Positions 1 to 11,994 of a DNA stretch of 64,000 nucleotides are shown one piece after another. The translations under genes and the position numbers were made by a program. Position 1 is the first letter of the stretch. Each line of letters begins with the position of its first letter. The notes beneath the pieces are model-generated. The model was not told where the DNA came from, made no database searches, and saw only the letters and a list, made by a program, of their open reading frames with translations. The stretch is from Imbricaverruca yamaguchii (taxonomy: Eukaryota; Arthropoda; Thecostraca; Neoverrucidae). Location: the NCBI GenBank assembly GCA_034440575.1, contig JAOTOL010001159.1, positions 62,001-126,000 on the forward strand. The letters run 5' to 3'.

Positions 1-429
1 TGTTTCCGTCCGGCAGCCGGTCGTCAGGGTCGGCCCGCCCACCTCGGGCCATGTTTCCGGCGCGTTTCGAGCGTGGAGTCGTCTCGGCGGCAAGTGGCGC
101 AGCTTCGTCTGATCCGTGGCGTGCGCCGTGGCTGACGACGATGATTGACAGCGTCGTTAAGCGCAGGTGCAGTGAACTGCTCCCGGCCACCCCGGGCCGG
201 TGCCACATATAGTGCCAAGAGAGGTCGTCTGGTGCGAGGTAGGTCAGCAAGGGCTGAAATGCTGTAGCTGAAATAAGTGGCATAGCCAAGGGGCGAAGGA
301 GAAGCTGCCCCCCCCCCTCACACTGGAAGGTCGGAGGGGGCCCCCAAGGCGCCAGTGCAGGGGACTACAAGAACCCCCTAGACTGATGTAAGGGGCCGAG
401 AAGATGTTGAGGGTTCTCGGCTGAGTTAA
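1..429. other. Unannotated flank
   Basis: GC-rich sequence with no recognisable gene. From about 300 it grades into the degenerate G-rich minisatellite that follows, with short C and G runs at 307-317 and 336-341. Confidence 0.5.
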
Positions 430-1350
430 TGTAATGGGCTTCTGGATCGCCGGAGGAGGTCAGGTCGGTGCAAGGACACCCGGGCTAACGGAGAGGGTCC
501 TTAGCCAATATGAAAGGCCCCAGGCTGACAACAAAGCTGAAGAAAGGACCCCTGAACATCAGTTCAGGAGAGGCTCAAGAGTTCGAAAAGGGGTCTGCGT
601 CTTGCTTAAAAAGGCCCTGGATCTTCAAAAAGTGCATCTGAGACGACGGAGGAGGCACTAGTTGCCAGAACTTCCTCTGGCTATCAAGAAGGGTCCTTTT
701 GCCGACGGATAGGGCTAAGCTGTGCAAAGGCACCTGGCCTAATGAAGGGGTCCAAGCTGTTGAAAGAGGGTTTCCGGTTTGACAGAGGAGGCCCTGGATC
801 GCTAAGGGGGTCTCTGCACCGACGGAGAGGACCCCTAGCACAGGGAGGACACCGGACGGCCAGAGAAGGTCCAGAGCCGGTGTCAAGGGCCCCTGGGCCG
901 ACGGAGAGGACCCCTAGCACAGTGAGGACACCGGACGGCCAGAGAAGGTCCAGAGCCGGTGTCAAGGGCCCCTGGGCCGACGGAGAGGACTGAAATCGCA
1001 CAGGGGGGCTCCTTGTGTGATGCAGGTGGCCCAAGCTTTTGAAAGAGGAGACACCGGCCGGACGGTGAGTGTCCTGAGCCATGAAAGTAAATTCCTGAGA
1101 TGACGGAGGGGGGCGGAAATACAGAGATACTGGATCAGCCTTAGCTCACGCTGATGGAGAGCGACTCAGCTGGCAGAGGGCCTCAGACTGATAAAGAGGC
1201 CCCGAGATACGGAGATGAATTGGGCCGAAGAGGAGGGTTCTCGTTACCTTGTAGAGGTTCTCTAAGCCCATGCAGGGGCCCCGAATTGTTAAGAAGCAGT
1301 GGCGTTTCCCATCAGACTCGCAAGGAGGCGGGCCCGGCGACCCGCCAGGC
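430..1350. repeat. Degenerate GC-rich minisatellite
   Basis: The stretch repeats a loose motif of the type CTGACGGAGAGGGTCC followed by GGCCCC at intervals of roughly 28-30 bp, with many substitutions and indels. Small ORFs on both strands here are by-products. A cleaner 79-bp duplication is embedded at 821-990. Confidence 0.6.
821..990. repeat. 79-bp tandem duplication
   Basis: GACGGAGAGGAC recurs at 821, 900 and 979, giving two 79-bp units plus a 12-bp partial third. The units are almost identical; one visible difference is agggag versus agtgag. Confidence 0.9.
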
Positions 1351-2085
1351 GACCGCCCTGAGAGGCAGAGATATAACAGAGGAAAAAGTAAAATGCATCT
1401 CACAGCTTGTGTGGAAAAGGTCCTTCATACATGAAGACGTCAACCCTGAGGGCTGACAAGGGCGGTGAGGAAAAGAGATGGTCCGTTCGAAAGTTGCAAT
1501 CCACATCCCAGCTAGAGAGAGCAGTCACAGGTTGAATGGGAAGTCCAGCGATAACTGTGAAGACGGTTGTTCCAGTGGTAGTGCAAGTTGCTTCGCCTTG
1601 GGCCGGTGGTAACACCGGTGAAGCAAAAAGAGAGAAAATATATTTTGCAGAATGTTGTGCTGAGAAAAACTGGTATGGCAAGTTGCCCTGTCCACAAAGT
1701 TTGCACTTATCTTTCCCACCTGGCATTTACGCCTCATTTTGAGAAAGTATGACAACATTGAAAAGGCTCAACGATTTAGCCCCCACCGTTATCATGAATC
1801 TCGCCATTATAAACTATACCTGAGCGCAACGGATAACAGTAGGATGCGATTGTGTACGAGAAGATGAGCACTCGTACTTCCACTCAAGCTAATGATATTC
1901 ATGTATTCATAGGATATGTGCTAATGTACCTTTGTTCCTATCATAGGTTTTCTTTTCTTGGTTGTTGTCGGCAGTCAAGTGCCTTGTTTTCCTTGTCTTT
2001 ACCGGAATATTGAACCTTGATTGCAAGTCTCGCATTAGCCACGCCAGCGCGAAGTGCTTTGTTTTCTCTAGCATTTAACCATCTT

Positions 2086-2087
<2 letters not shown>
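1351..2087. other. Non-coding stretch, nothing recognised
   Basis: Unique-looking sequence that becomes more AT-rich to the right. No gene, RNA or element end was recognised. Confidence 0.4.
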
Positions 2088-2168
<81 letters not shown>

Positions 2169-2190
2169 TTATATATTTATATATATAATG
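2088..2190. repeat. (AT)n microsatellite
   Basis: A pure AT dinucleotide run from about 2089 to 2164, followed by interrupted AT/TTTAT sequence. Confidence 0.97.
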
Positions 2191-2501
2191 TCGTGTAATA
2201 TAATTTACATAATTTAATATAGGGTATAATACATAAACATACCTCCAATGTGCAGAACTTTCAAGTATCAAACCTATGTGTAGAACTTTCTGTTCAATGG
2301 TGAAATGATCTGCATGCAGACGTTTCACACTATCTTGCTTGAGATCAGACTATGGTGGAATGTCACAGATTTTCATGCAAGTACGATCAGTCGTTGTGTT
2401 GCTACTTGCATCCAGGATGATGCCACGGGACATTTAGCGGTTCGGCAAATATAGCGTGCCTATGTCAGAATGTCTGTATAGTGTGAACAGAAGGAACAGG
2501 A

Positions 2502-2504
<3 letters not shown>

Positions 2505-2557
<53 letters not shown>
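2505..2557. repeat. Poly-C tract of about 53 bases
   Basis: An uninterrupted run of cytosines. Its exact length may be unreliable because homopolymers are error-prone. Confidence 0.97.
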
Positions 2558-2559
<2 letters not shown>

Positions 2560-4083
2560 AAGTAACTCGGCTCTGATATCCAAGAAAATAGTCATATCTC
2601 ATGGTTTAAAAACTAACTTCATTCCGATGCAGTTATGGGAAGAGCCCTGAGTTTGAATCAGCCTTTTGTGTCGGGATGTTAGGCGCGGCACAAGTCAGAG
2701 TAGCAGGACGTTATCCATTCGGCTGGATAAGTTGAGCACCCTGGTGTAGTGTGCTAATATAATCGTGTCAATCGAACGCAATTGCATGTCACACATCAAC
2801 TGCATGTGTGTGTATCTGCATGTTCGGTCACGATTATTCATAGTGTCAATAAGCTAACGAACACGGTATTATGCTCGCGAGCACATTATTATCTACGTGA
2901 CACCAATGCCGGCCCATGGGACACTCATGTCATGCGCTGCATGCGTGGATATGGATGAACATCGATGACTGCCAACGACGATTGACATGTTGTCAAATCG
3001 ATAGGAGGCAATACGTTTATTGGCTATGGGGTTGTCAAGCATTTCGGGGCCAACACTATATGATTTCATGCTAATTCTTGAAGACATGAGGACTGAATCA
3101 ATCAACTGTGGGGACAGTGGCACTCAAATGCACTTCGTTTTATGCACCTCAAATGTGTATAAAACGACACCGATGTTCCAAAGTTGATTCCCACGCCAAT
3201 GTTTTGGTGTTGTATGCTACTTGTTCGCACAACTGCACGCAGAGTAGGGCTACCAGGGTGCTTAGCAGTCAAGGTTATTCCTGCCATGCACGCCGAGTAA
3301 TAGTAATGTCAAATCGCATGGGTGTAATTTAGCCGATAACGTTCCGGAGTGGTCTCTCCTGCCACCTGTGCCACACTCGACACACCAAGGAACCGGTGCT
3401 AGGGTTCTGAAAGCATTGTGAAACTGAGATCCCTGATACTCTGGCTTGTATCGCGCTGATTGTGAATTGAGAACCTGATTATCGTGCTAATTGTTGAATT
3501 GACGGAAAGGGGTAGGACAACTTATAGTGTACCCAGGCCTTGTGGCTAAACTAACAGATATTAAGCAGTGGCACCTAAATACTGGCTGGTTCCTTTATGG
3601 CTCACGGAGGCCCAAAAGCAGATCATGGTAGATTCTTTTCAGCAAAAAGACGGGGAGTAGTGTGAACTGACGTGCTTTGCTATTTTAGCCTCCTTCACTC
3701 ATCGGGTATCTTGACTTGTTGAGGTCGCACTGGTGTATAATAAGATGCACAGGGCATTCCTGACTGCCTGTGAGGTATATTTCACATTTGCCAAAGTGCT
3801 TATTAACATGGGGGTTGCTTTATATGATTTTGAGGTGGCAAGTGCCCCCTCAACGTTTGCTATGCCTCACCCCGATAAGATAAGCTGCATGGGAACCTAT
3901 GGAGCTTACACCGCTCCAACCTATTTGGGCCTGGCCATTACCTGCATGTATTGTGTCCCCCTCCAATAGTTTGATAAATCAATGCCCCTGTCTATTTCAT
4001 ACCTATTAATGGCACGAAAATCACACTAAGTCTTCATGAAAACATTACAGTGTGCCTTCTCTTAGTTTCTTTCCTACTAAAGA
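2558..4083. other. Non-coding stretch, nothing recognised
   Basis: Mixed-composition sequence with no ORF resembling a known protein and no clear repeat. It ends at the TTAA that begins the MITE at 4084. Confidence 0.4.
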
Positions 4084-5106
4084 TTAACACTCGCACGTCC
4101 GGCGGTCCGCGTCAACTTCGCATGTCCGGGGGGCAGATGTCTGCCCCCCCCCTAAGATCTCTGGAACTATGCTAGCTAGCGACAAATGGAAAACGGCGTT
4201 GGATAGCTGGTGACGGGCTCTATCGAAAGTGTGTCTCGGTAATTTTTTCGCTCAGGTCAACATTCAGGTCACTGGGCCATCATGGGTCAAATTCGACCAG
4301 ATCAGGTTGGACTCAGATATTGACACATATCTCAGGACCTGTAACATAGAAACAAATGGCGAACGCTATTCGACAGTCCTTGAAATGCGCTACCGACAAT
4401 AGGCGGTGTAATTTAAGGTCAGGTTAACCGAAACTCAGGTCAAGGTCATGAAGTCATGACCTCAGATCAAGGTCTAGGGAGGTTATGTAAGGTATCAATC
4501 GACACGTCTTGACTATACAAGCACCATGACGGTAATTTCAGCCTTCTAGCTCAATGCAGTGCGATGTAATGTGCATAAATGTGTAGTGATCTCAGGTGAC
4601 CTCAGAGACCTTGGTGAGGTCACTGAGCAAAAATGTCAGCGGTAACATTGAGCATAGCTTCCATCTACATGCCACAACTGTTGTGAGATCATTCCGAGCG
4701 CAAATGTGTAACTAAGAAAGATTTGTACATTTTAGCATAGCCCTATAATGGGGAAGCCATGGCAGTGACCTGACCTAAGGTCAATGCCACGAAAATAAAA
4801 CGATATACATATTATGGTCCCTGATGAGATCATGACATGCTATAAGTTTAAAATCAATCACCCAATTATTGTGGAAGTTATCGCACCTAGAATTCCGAGT
4901 TGAGTTGGGTCACTTCGCCTGACCTGGTGACCTGACCTGAGATGACCCAGGATTAAACATATATGAGGATATGCGGAAAATACCAATGAACAGCTATGCG
5001 ATGTTTGGCCTTGCTAACCCCATTAGTTTGGCGGCAAATGAGGAAAAACCGGAGGGGGGCAGATATCTGCCACACCCCCCCCCCCCTCCGGACGTGCGCG
5101 GGTTAA
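4084..5106. mobile_element. TTAA-flanked MITE (element A), piggyBac-like ends
   Basis: The element is bounded by TTAA at 4084-4087 and 5103-5106. The terminal inverted repeats are CACTCGCACGTCCGG on the left (4088-4102) and, reverse-complemented, CCCGCGCACGTCCGG on the right (5088-5102), matching at 13 of 15 bases. Subterminal C/G-rich imperfect palindromes containing GGGGGGCAGAT occur at both ends (about 4130-4153 and 5054-5080). There is no transposase ORF. TTAA duplications and termini starting with CC are typical of piggyBac-type non-autonomous elements. The interior carries many AGGTCA/TGACCT half-sites. Confidence 0.75.
4437..4448 (+). promoter_or_regulatory. AGGTCA direct repeat with an embedded TCAAGGTCA (nuclear receptor-type site)
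   Basis: AGGTCAAGGTCA inside MITE A is two abutting nuclear-receptor half-sites, and it contains TCAAGGTCA, the FTZ-F1/ERR-type monomer consensus. More half-sites lie at about 4254, 4268, 4592, 4770, 4919 and 4935. Whether any is bound is unknown. Confidence 0.4.
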
Positions 5107-6100
5107 AATTCGGTGGCTGTTCTTTCATAGCATGTGTCTTTTTGCGAGGATATTCGGAGTGCCAAGGATAAGAATATTACAAATGGCTCCCTCTTGCTGT
5201 TGCTTTGTCTGAATTTTAGTCGATTTGTAACCCACCATGTGAAATGTGGCACAATGAGAAATACTCTCACAATCTATCCAAGGTGCTGCCAACGGCAGCA
5301 ATGGTCTTCTATCGTCAATATATTTTTGTCGGTATTCCGCTGTTTTAGGCACCTATTTCTGTCCAATGTTTCCAATGCCACGTTGCTAAATGTTCAAAAA
5401 AACATATTGCAAGAAACTGGAAGTTTCAGGAAACGTCCTTTATACATTTTCCTTAAATGTATGGGTCTTTCGATGTGAACTTTGCGAAAAGCAAACTTTA
5501 ATTGACATTTCTAATTGTCCGAAATGTGTTCATCCTCTACTTTGCATGTTGCCCTGCTCAGGAGCTATCCTCTTGGGAGTAGAGTGTGGCCTGGCTGTGT
5601 GCTCACTGAAATACGTATTTCAACATGATTCTCAGAAGTCTCGCCAGTGACACCTGGTAGTAGGTTGGACTGGAAATTCTGCGTATCGTGGAGAATGCTC
5701 CCTGCGATGGTATGTTGTGTCACGATGGTACTTGCATGACGATTTTCTCAATAGTTCGCACTGGTAAAGGAGCTGCTTGGAATTATATCGCGTACGAACA
5801 GTTTAGCTTACAATCGGGAAATGTGACGGCAGTGATACGCAAATTGTTGCGACCCTATTCCTGAAGACCCTGTTCGGTCTTCAGGAAGATACTAGGTGTG
5901 TTTCGAAGACTCATTCTTTTGATCTCATGGCACAATGCCGTGCTTCCACAACAACGGCATTCCCACAGTTTCCCGAGCAATATGCTCAGAATTATCACGC
6001 TACTCTGCGCGCATCCGGCGTCTTCTCGATCATCGCGACCATCGCGACTATTGTCACGGCTAGGTCATAACTCAATATCGGCTCGACCATGACTCGTCCT
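5107..6100. other. Non-coding stretch
   Basis: ORFs of about 70-110 codons here have no family resemblance. A 12-bp-arm inverted repeat lies at 5858-5887. Confidence 0.4.
5858..5887. repeat. Perfect short-spacer inverted repeat
   Basis: TTCCTGAAGACC is followed after 6 bases by its exact reverse complement, GGTCTTCAGGAA. Confidence 0.9.
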
Positions 6101-6109
6101 CGTCCTGCA

Positions 6110-6770
6110 CTCATTTCGTCCTAGGCTCGGCTAGGAAATGACTCGACTTGTCCTCGTCTCGTGCTCAGCTCGTCCTTGGCTCGACTCGTCCCGGCTGGGA
6201 TGTGACTCGACTCGTCTTCAGTTACGTCATCCTTGTCTCGTGCTCAGCTCGTCCCCGGCTCGACTCGTCCCGGCTGGGATGTGACTCGACTCGTCTTCAG
6301 CTACGTCATCCTTGTCTCGTGCTCAGCTCGTCCCCGGCTCGGCTCGTCCCGGCTGGGATGTGACTCGACTCGTCTTCAGCTACGTCATCCTTGTCTCGTG
6401 CTCAGCTCGTCCCCGGCTCGGCTCGTCCCGGCTGGGATGTGACTCGACTCGTCTTCAGCTACGTCATCCTCGTCTCGTGCTCAGCTCGTCCCCGGCTCGG
6501 CTCGTCCCGGCTGGGATATAACCCAACTCGTTCACAGCTCGGCTCGGCCCGGCTGGAAAATGACCCAATTCGTCCTCGTTTGTCTTCGGTTCAGCTCGTC
6601 GCGGCTGGGAGATGATCCGACTCATCCTCGGCTACGTCATCCTCGTCTCATGCTCAGCTTGCCCTCGGTTCGGCCCGGCCTGGCTGGAAAATGGCCCGAT
6701 TCGTCCTCGTCTCGTGCTCAGCTCGTCTCTGGCTCGGCTCGGCTCGCCACCGCCTGCTACGGCTGGGCCG
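6110..6770. repeat. 79-bp minisatellite
   Basis: The core CTCGTCTTCAGCTACGTCAT recurs every 79 bp (6211, 6290, 6369, 6448), with near-identical copies in the middle and degenerate copies at both ends built on CTCGGCTCGTCCCGGCTGGG. Nested ORFs offset by exactly 79 bp reflect this periodicity and are not genes. Confidence 0.93.
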
Positions 6771-7749
6771 GGCCGGCCGTCCCACAGGTCGATAGTGGCA
6801 GGCCATTTGTGCGTCGCCCCCAGCAGACCAGCCACGGCCGGATCCCGACCAGAGCTTCTGCTCGTAACGCCCGTGAGCGTCACCTGAACGGAGGTCGCCC
6901 GGCCGGCAGGGCACATCAGGGCCAGGTCATGTCACCGCCGGGTCACGGCATGGGTGGGCTGCACCACCAACGGGCCACGCCAGGGAAAAAGGCCTCATCA
7001 ACAGGTCGTCTTACCTGTGGGTCCCTTTTCGGTAGGTTTGGTCACCAACAGGCGACTTTGCCGATAGCTCGCGTCACTGGTAGGTCAAGATCACAAGCTA
7101 TTGCGTTTGCTGCCTCCGGTAGGTCGCGTTATGAGCAGCTTTCCTCAAAATCGGGTCAAGGTCAGATGTAGAGAAGATGCCCACGCTTCCATCCATGTAA
7201 ATTTGAAATAAGTTTGCTCTCATTTGACTGATTTTGTCATGCTTACACGAGGAGTGGAAGGATGTTCTAAGATGAAGACGAACGTCAAGACATCAGCTGA
7301 TCAGTAGCATGAGTAGTTTTAGCCAATCAGGTGACCAGTATGGCAAATTAGAATGCATTAACTTAATGTGCGTATCCATATCATGTTAAGCATGCAATGA
7401 TGGACGAATTGACCACATATTGCAGTTTATATGTCTTAATATGCTGTTCTTTTCTGGACAAGAAAAAGGATATTTTTCCACATTTGGATGTCTCCCGGAT
7501 AGTTTTACTTCAAGCGTGTCAATGAAAACCGGAGTAGCAAGCAGGTGAACTTCGGGGAGGGTGTTCCTCGTGTGATCCAATGGAAGCGCTGCCACCGATA
7601 ATCACATTAGGACATGTGGCGAGAAGCGCTTTATCTGATTGTATACTGTCACAAAAACCGAATCACCAACGCACGTGGCTAAGTGCCCAGTTTCCTTGGC
7701 CGCCTGGTGACATCACTTACCAGGCGCAGATACCGTCGGTCAGATGTCA
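6771..7749. other. GC-rich to AT-rich transition, no gene recognised
   Basis: A 203-codon ORF begins in the 79-bp array and runs to 7171. Its non-repeat part is rich in Arg, Gly and Ser and matches no family I know. I see no splice or start context supporting it. Confidence 0.35.
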
Positions 7750-7930
7750 GAGGCACTAACACTGGGTAATCACGGCACAACGTGGTCACTGGGTTTCACT
7801 GGAACTGAGTAGTCACTGGATGGACGGCCACTGAGAGAGAGTAGACACTAGGTGAAAGTAATCACCAGGCGAGGGTGTGGAGATTAGCGACTGGGAGGGG
7901 GTGGTCACTGGGTGCAGGGAATGGTGGTGC
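7750..7930. repeat. Degenerate repeat of about 30 bp
   Basis: GTCACTGGGT and close variants recur roughly every 25-35 bp, mixed with AGTAGTCACTGG-like segments. Confidence 0.5.
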
Positions 7931-8281
7931 GGGCCATGGGCGTACGGGCCGCCGAAGGCGTGTGGTGATGTGGTGAAGTCAATTTTGAGGCCAATTATTT
8001 CTAGTCAACGCGATAGTCGTTAGTGATAAGGGACCGAGAACAGTGAAGAGCCCCCGGTTCCTATGTTGAAGATGTGCAGCATCGGCTGTTTAGCAGAAAT
8101 TGTCACCGAAAAAGTACAATACTCCATCGCCGGAGCATAATAGCATTGGCTCCGATCTGATGTTGACGGCCTGAGTCTACTTCGCTCACGCAGACAATTT
8201 GTGGCCGAACATTAGCGAACAGCGACAGAAGTTTCCAGGTGGTCGCATCACGCAGACTGTATTCGTGCCGGCGGCTGCCAA

Positions 8282-9115
8282 CTTCTGCTTGGTAATTACC
8301 CCGTCTCCTGCACCGCTGGTGAGCCATTCCTCAGCCCCACCCTCACCACGCCACCTTCTGTCTGGTGATTACCCCGTCTCCTGCACCGCTGGCGAGCCAT
8401 TCCTCAGCCCCACCCTCACCACGCCACCTTCTGTCTGGTAATTACCCCGGCTCCTGCACCGCTAGCGAGCCATTCCTCAGCCCCACCCTCACCACGCCAC
8501 CTTCTGTCTGGTGATTACCCCGGCTCCTGCACCGCTAGCGAGCCATTCCTCAGCCCCACCCTCACCACGCCACCTTCTGTCTGGTGATTACCCCGTCTCC
8601 TGCACCGCTGGCGAGCCATTCCTCAGCCCCACTCTCACCACGCCACATTCTGCCTGGTGATTACCCCGGCTCCTGCACCGCTAGCGAGCCATTCCTCAGC
8701 CCCACCCTCACCACGCCACCTTCTGTCTGGTAATTACCCCGTCTCCTGCACCGCTAGCGAGCCATTCCTCAGCCCCACTCTCACCATGCCACCTTCTGTC
8801 TGGTGATTACCCCGGCTCCTGCACCGCTGGCGAGCCATTCCTCAGCCCCACCCTCACCACGCCACCTTCTGTCTGGTAATTACCCCGTCTCCTGCACCGC
8901 TGGCGAGCCATTCCTCAGCCCCACCCTCACCACGCCACCTTCTGTCTGGTAATTACCCCGGGTCCTGCACCGCTAGCGAGCCATTCCTCAGCCCCACCCT
9001 CACCACGCCACCTTCTGTCTGGTAATTACCCCGGGTCCTGCACCGCTAGCGAGCCATTCCTCAGCCCCACTCTCACCACGCCACATTCTGCCTGGTGATT
9101 ACCTTGTATCTTTCA
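8282..9115. repeat. 73-bp minisatellite, about 11.5 copies
   Basis: TTCTGTCTGGTGATTACCCC recurs every 73 bp (8283, 8356, 8429 and so on) with GCGAGCCATTCCTCAGCCCC later in each unit. Copies differ at a few positions (gtctcc, ggctcc or gggtcc; gctggc or gctagc), so variants are intermixed. Confidence 0.95.
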
Positions 9116-9125
9116 CCGCTGCCGA

Positions 9126-9255
9126 GCCATGCCTCTCCGCGTTATCGAGCCATTCTTCAGCCCCACCCTGGCGAGCCATGGCTCAACCCCACCCTGGCGA
9201 GCCATGGCTCAACCCCACCCTGGCGAGCCATGCTTCAACCCCACCCTCATCACTC
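9126..9255. repeat. 26-bp tandem repeat derived from the neighbouring 73-bp unit
   Basis: CCCTGGCGAGCCATGGCTCA repeats with a 26-bp period at about 9167-9250. It is built from the gcgagccat and ccccaccct parts of the adjacent 73-bp array, so it looks like a secondary expansion. Confidence 0.85.
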
Positions 9256-9812
9256 CACCTGCCGTTACAAAAAACTCACACGGCGCATGTAGCGTCCCGG
9301 AATGAAAACATATGTACACCAGCCAGTTGAACGTTTTTTTGGGTTGATGAACATGTCGAAGTATTTGACAATGTGGCTTTTTGAGCTTGAACTCTGTCTA
9401 ACCTTCAATATTCCGTGACATGAAATTTTGTATTCACTTTCCTTCTTTGAAGCCTTGATTTTTATTGAATGTTTGTCTCCGCTTTTCTTGGACTTAGATA
9501 ATACTCGAGTGTTTCCGTGACTAAGTTTTATTATATAATTATGTCGATCACTTACATGGCGGTGAAGCAGCCAGCCAGAATGAGAACTGGATCCTCAATT
9601 ACGGCCGAAAGCCACACAGGAATTGGTTCGCTAAACGCAATTAATTGATCGTGACTATCTTCGTGAGCATTGTTGAGCCGTTGGTATGGCAGTAGTTAAT
9701 TGGGATTTCGGATTCGAAGCTCGCTGATCGAGCGGATTTCCGGATGTCCTGCAACCTTAACGTGAGGGCGTGATAACGTCAGCCAGTTGGACATGTCGCA
9801 AAGAACTAAGGC
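9256..9812. other. Non-coding stretch, nothing recognised
   Basis: AT-rich sequence with no gene, RNA or element end recognised. Confidence 0.4.
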
Positions 9813-9900
9813 GTTTCGATAGCTCAGTTGGTTAGAGCTTCTTTGGTCTGCACTTATCTCGCCTGTCCTGGCAAGACATGTTCGAGTCGCTTGGCACGCT
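9813..9900 (+). ncRNA. tRNA-like sequence (tRNA pseudogene or SINE head)
   Basis: TAGCTCAGTTGG (9820-9831) is a perfect Pol III A box and continues into a full D arm (GCTC, loop, GAGC). A B-box-like TGTTCGAGTCG follows at 9879-9889. The acceptor and T stems do not pair convincingly and the anticodon arm is irregular. A degenerate tRNA or SINE head fits better than a working tRNA. Confidence 0.5.
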
Positions 9901-10859
9901 CGCATTTAGAGGGTGTGAGGGTCGGTTGGTAACTGGCCCGACAAGGCCGGGGCGGCCGTGGCGGTCGGGTCGGTGCATCGACGGCACGTTACACTCTCGG
10001 TAAACATTCTGCCGTTGAACTAGAATACATGGATAGGGTGGTGGGCCAGGGTCCACGCAACAAGACCTTCTTAGCAATAGGACCCAGGATCATGAAGACA
10101 CCCCAGCAAAACTTAGGACTAAAATTGTATTTTTTAGCAAACAAGTAAACAGTCGCCCACAAATTATGGATTTGGTGCAGCAGATATATTGTTGACAGGA
10201 TAAAGAAGTATGACATCGTTGTGATATCGGATGAGGATTTCGCAGCGGGCATACCTATCAGGAAAGTTTACATATTGAAATCCCGGATATAGAGAGAGAA
10301 AATTTTCCAATTAGAAGAAAATAATTTACTTCTTTATGTCCCATGTGACAATTATCTTTGTCAAATATTTTCAGTTTTTGTTATTTGCCGACAATGTATG
10401 TTAATTGAGTTTTGTATATTCATCGACAAACACCAAATTTGCAGAAATTGCTAATCGGTATTGTTCGACCTTCCACTGCGGAAACGGAGACAATAGTGTC
10501 CGGAGAGGATGACGTTCTTGAGGAGAAAAATCCCGAAGCAGATAGTCTTCCAAGATTTGTGAATGTTAGTGCACAATTTAATAGGATCCTGCCGCAGTTC
10601 AAACAATATTATTTGGGTTATTATTGGTGTCCCACAATAAGCATGAGATTCGGTAGTCGTACAACGCATTCAAATTGTCCACAGGTGGTGACAAGTACAG
10701 AAACACCTTCATCGTCTCGAGTAGTTACAGACTAAACAAGGGAAGGAAAGAGAAACTGTTGTTCTTCCTGACATGTAAGCACCTCTTGTGCAGGATTATG
10801 TCAACAAAAATGATCGCGCACTGGGGATGTCTTGAGCGCATGGCAACCTTTTTGTATAT
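9901..10859. other. Non-coding stretch with an unassigned 107-codon ORF
   Basis: An open frame at 10412-10735 (+) has ordinary composition with an acidic patch (SGEDDVLEEKNPEAD). It matches no family I recognise. It could be a coding remnant or chance. Confidence 0.25.
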
Positions 10860-10860
10860 T

Positions 10861-10975
10861 TAGACTCCCTGCCACATCACGTAGCGTTGATGGGGGTACC
10901 GAGCCTTTCGTCTTGCCTGTCGCGCCTCTAGACTCCCTGCCACATCACGTAGCGTTGATGGGGGTACCGAGCCGG
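10861..10975. repeat. 68-bp tandem duplication
   Basis: TAGACTCCCTGCCACATCAC starts at 10861 and again at 10929. The shared part, about 46 bp, is identical. Confidence 0.9.
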
Positions 10976-11592
10976 GGCGGAATACCAGATTGTAGGCGCA
11001 CGTGATAAATGCCTGCCTGGCCCGTGCGAGGACCTTACGCGCGACCTGAACACGTGTGGTGATGGTGGTGTGGTGACGTAGGGACACGTATCACGAAGCC
11101 TGGTGCATCTACAGCAGAGCAATACGAAGCCAGCGGAGGGTTGGGAGACCTTGAGCAAACGGATGGGAAGTCGTTGAGCTGGGGGCTCACGCCGGAAGAG
11201 GAAAATGCAATGGGAAAGATTAAATGAAATGTGTACAGCAGGAAATCACTTGACACCAGCCCCATTAGTCTATTTAAAACCAGATGCTCACCTCGTCCGG
11301 AGAGAACATCAAGATTCCTTGGCAGACATACTGCTACCGTAGACATGCATGGCAGAGTGGTCCTGGTGGCACGAGCCTTCTCAGAATAGCCTCGGAGACG
11401 CATGCAGACGCGGACCCACGAGACATCGACATCGCTCGGGCTGAGGGCGAGTCAGGTCACGCGGCCACTCAGCCGCACACGCCACACACAGACTTGCTAA
11501 CGGGCCGATCCGGCCAGTTTCGGCCGACCCGTCCGTGGACTTACGAGCCGGCTGCCATATGAAATCTCCGAGTAACCCGCGTCCGCTCAGCA
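10976..11592. other. Non-coding stretch, nothing recognised
   Basis: Moderately GC-rich sequence. The small ORFs lack any recognisable similarity. Confidence 0.4.
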
Positions 11593-11954
11593 GCGTTAGC
11601 ACGGCGCCAACTCGCTGGCTGCCAGCTGCCAGGATCGGCGCCAGATGCGCGACACGCCGCCTTCCGCGGCCTCAGCACAGCCGCGTTAGCACGGCGCCAA
11701 CTCGCTGGCTGCCAGCTGCCAGGATCGGCGCCAGATGCGCGACACGCCGCCTTCCGCGGCCTCAGCACAGCCGCGTTAGCACGGCGCCAACTCGCTGGCT
11801 GCCAGCTGCCAGGATCGGCGCCAGATGCGCGACACGCCGCCTTCCGCGGCCTCAGCACAGCCGCGTTAGCACGGCGCCAACTCGCTGGCTGCCAGCTGCC
11901 AGGATCGGCGCCAGATGCGCGACACGCCGCCTTCCGCGGCCTCAGCACAGCCGC
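11593..11954. repeat. 90-bp tandem array, four near-perfect copies
   Basis: GCGTTAGCACGGCGCCAACT recurs every 90 bp in four copies that look identical over their full length. This implies very recent amplification or an assembly repeat. The length is a multiple of three, so both strands stay open (187 codons on +, 139 on -), but the 30-residue repeats match nothing known. The array abuts a 19-bp-arm palindrome at 11955. Confidence 0.95.
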
Positions 11955-11994
11955 GTCCAAGTGTGCCCGATGTTGACATCGGGCACACTTGGAC
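11955..11994. repeat. Perfect palindrome, 19-bp arms, 2-nt loop
   Basis: GTCCAAGTGTGCCCGATGT, loop TG, then the exact reverse complement. It begins where the 90-bp array stops. Confidence 0.97.
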
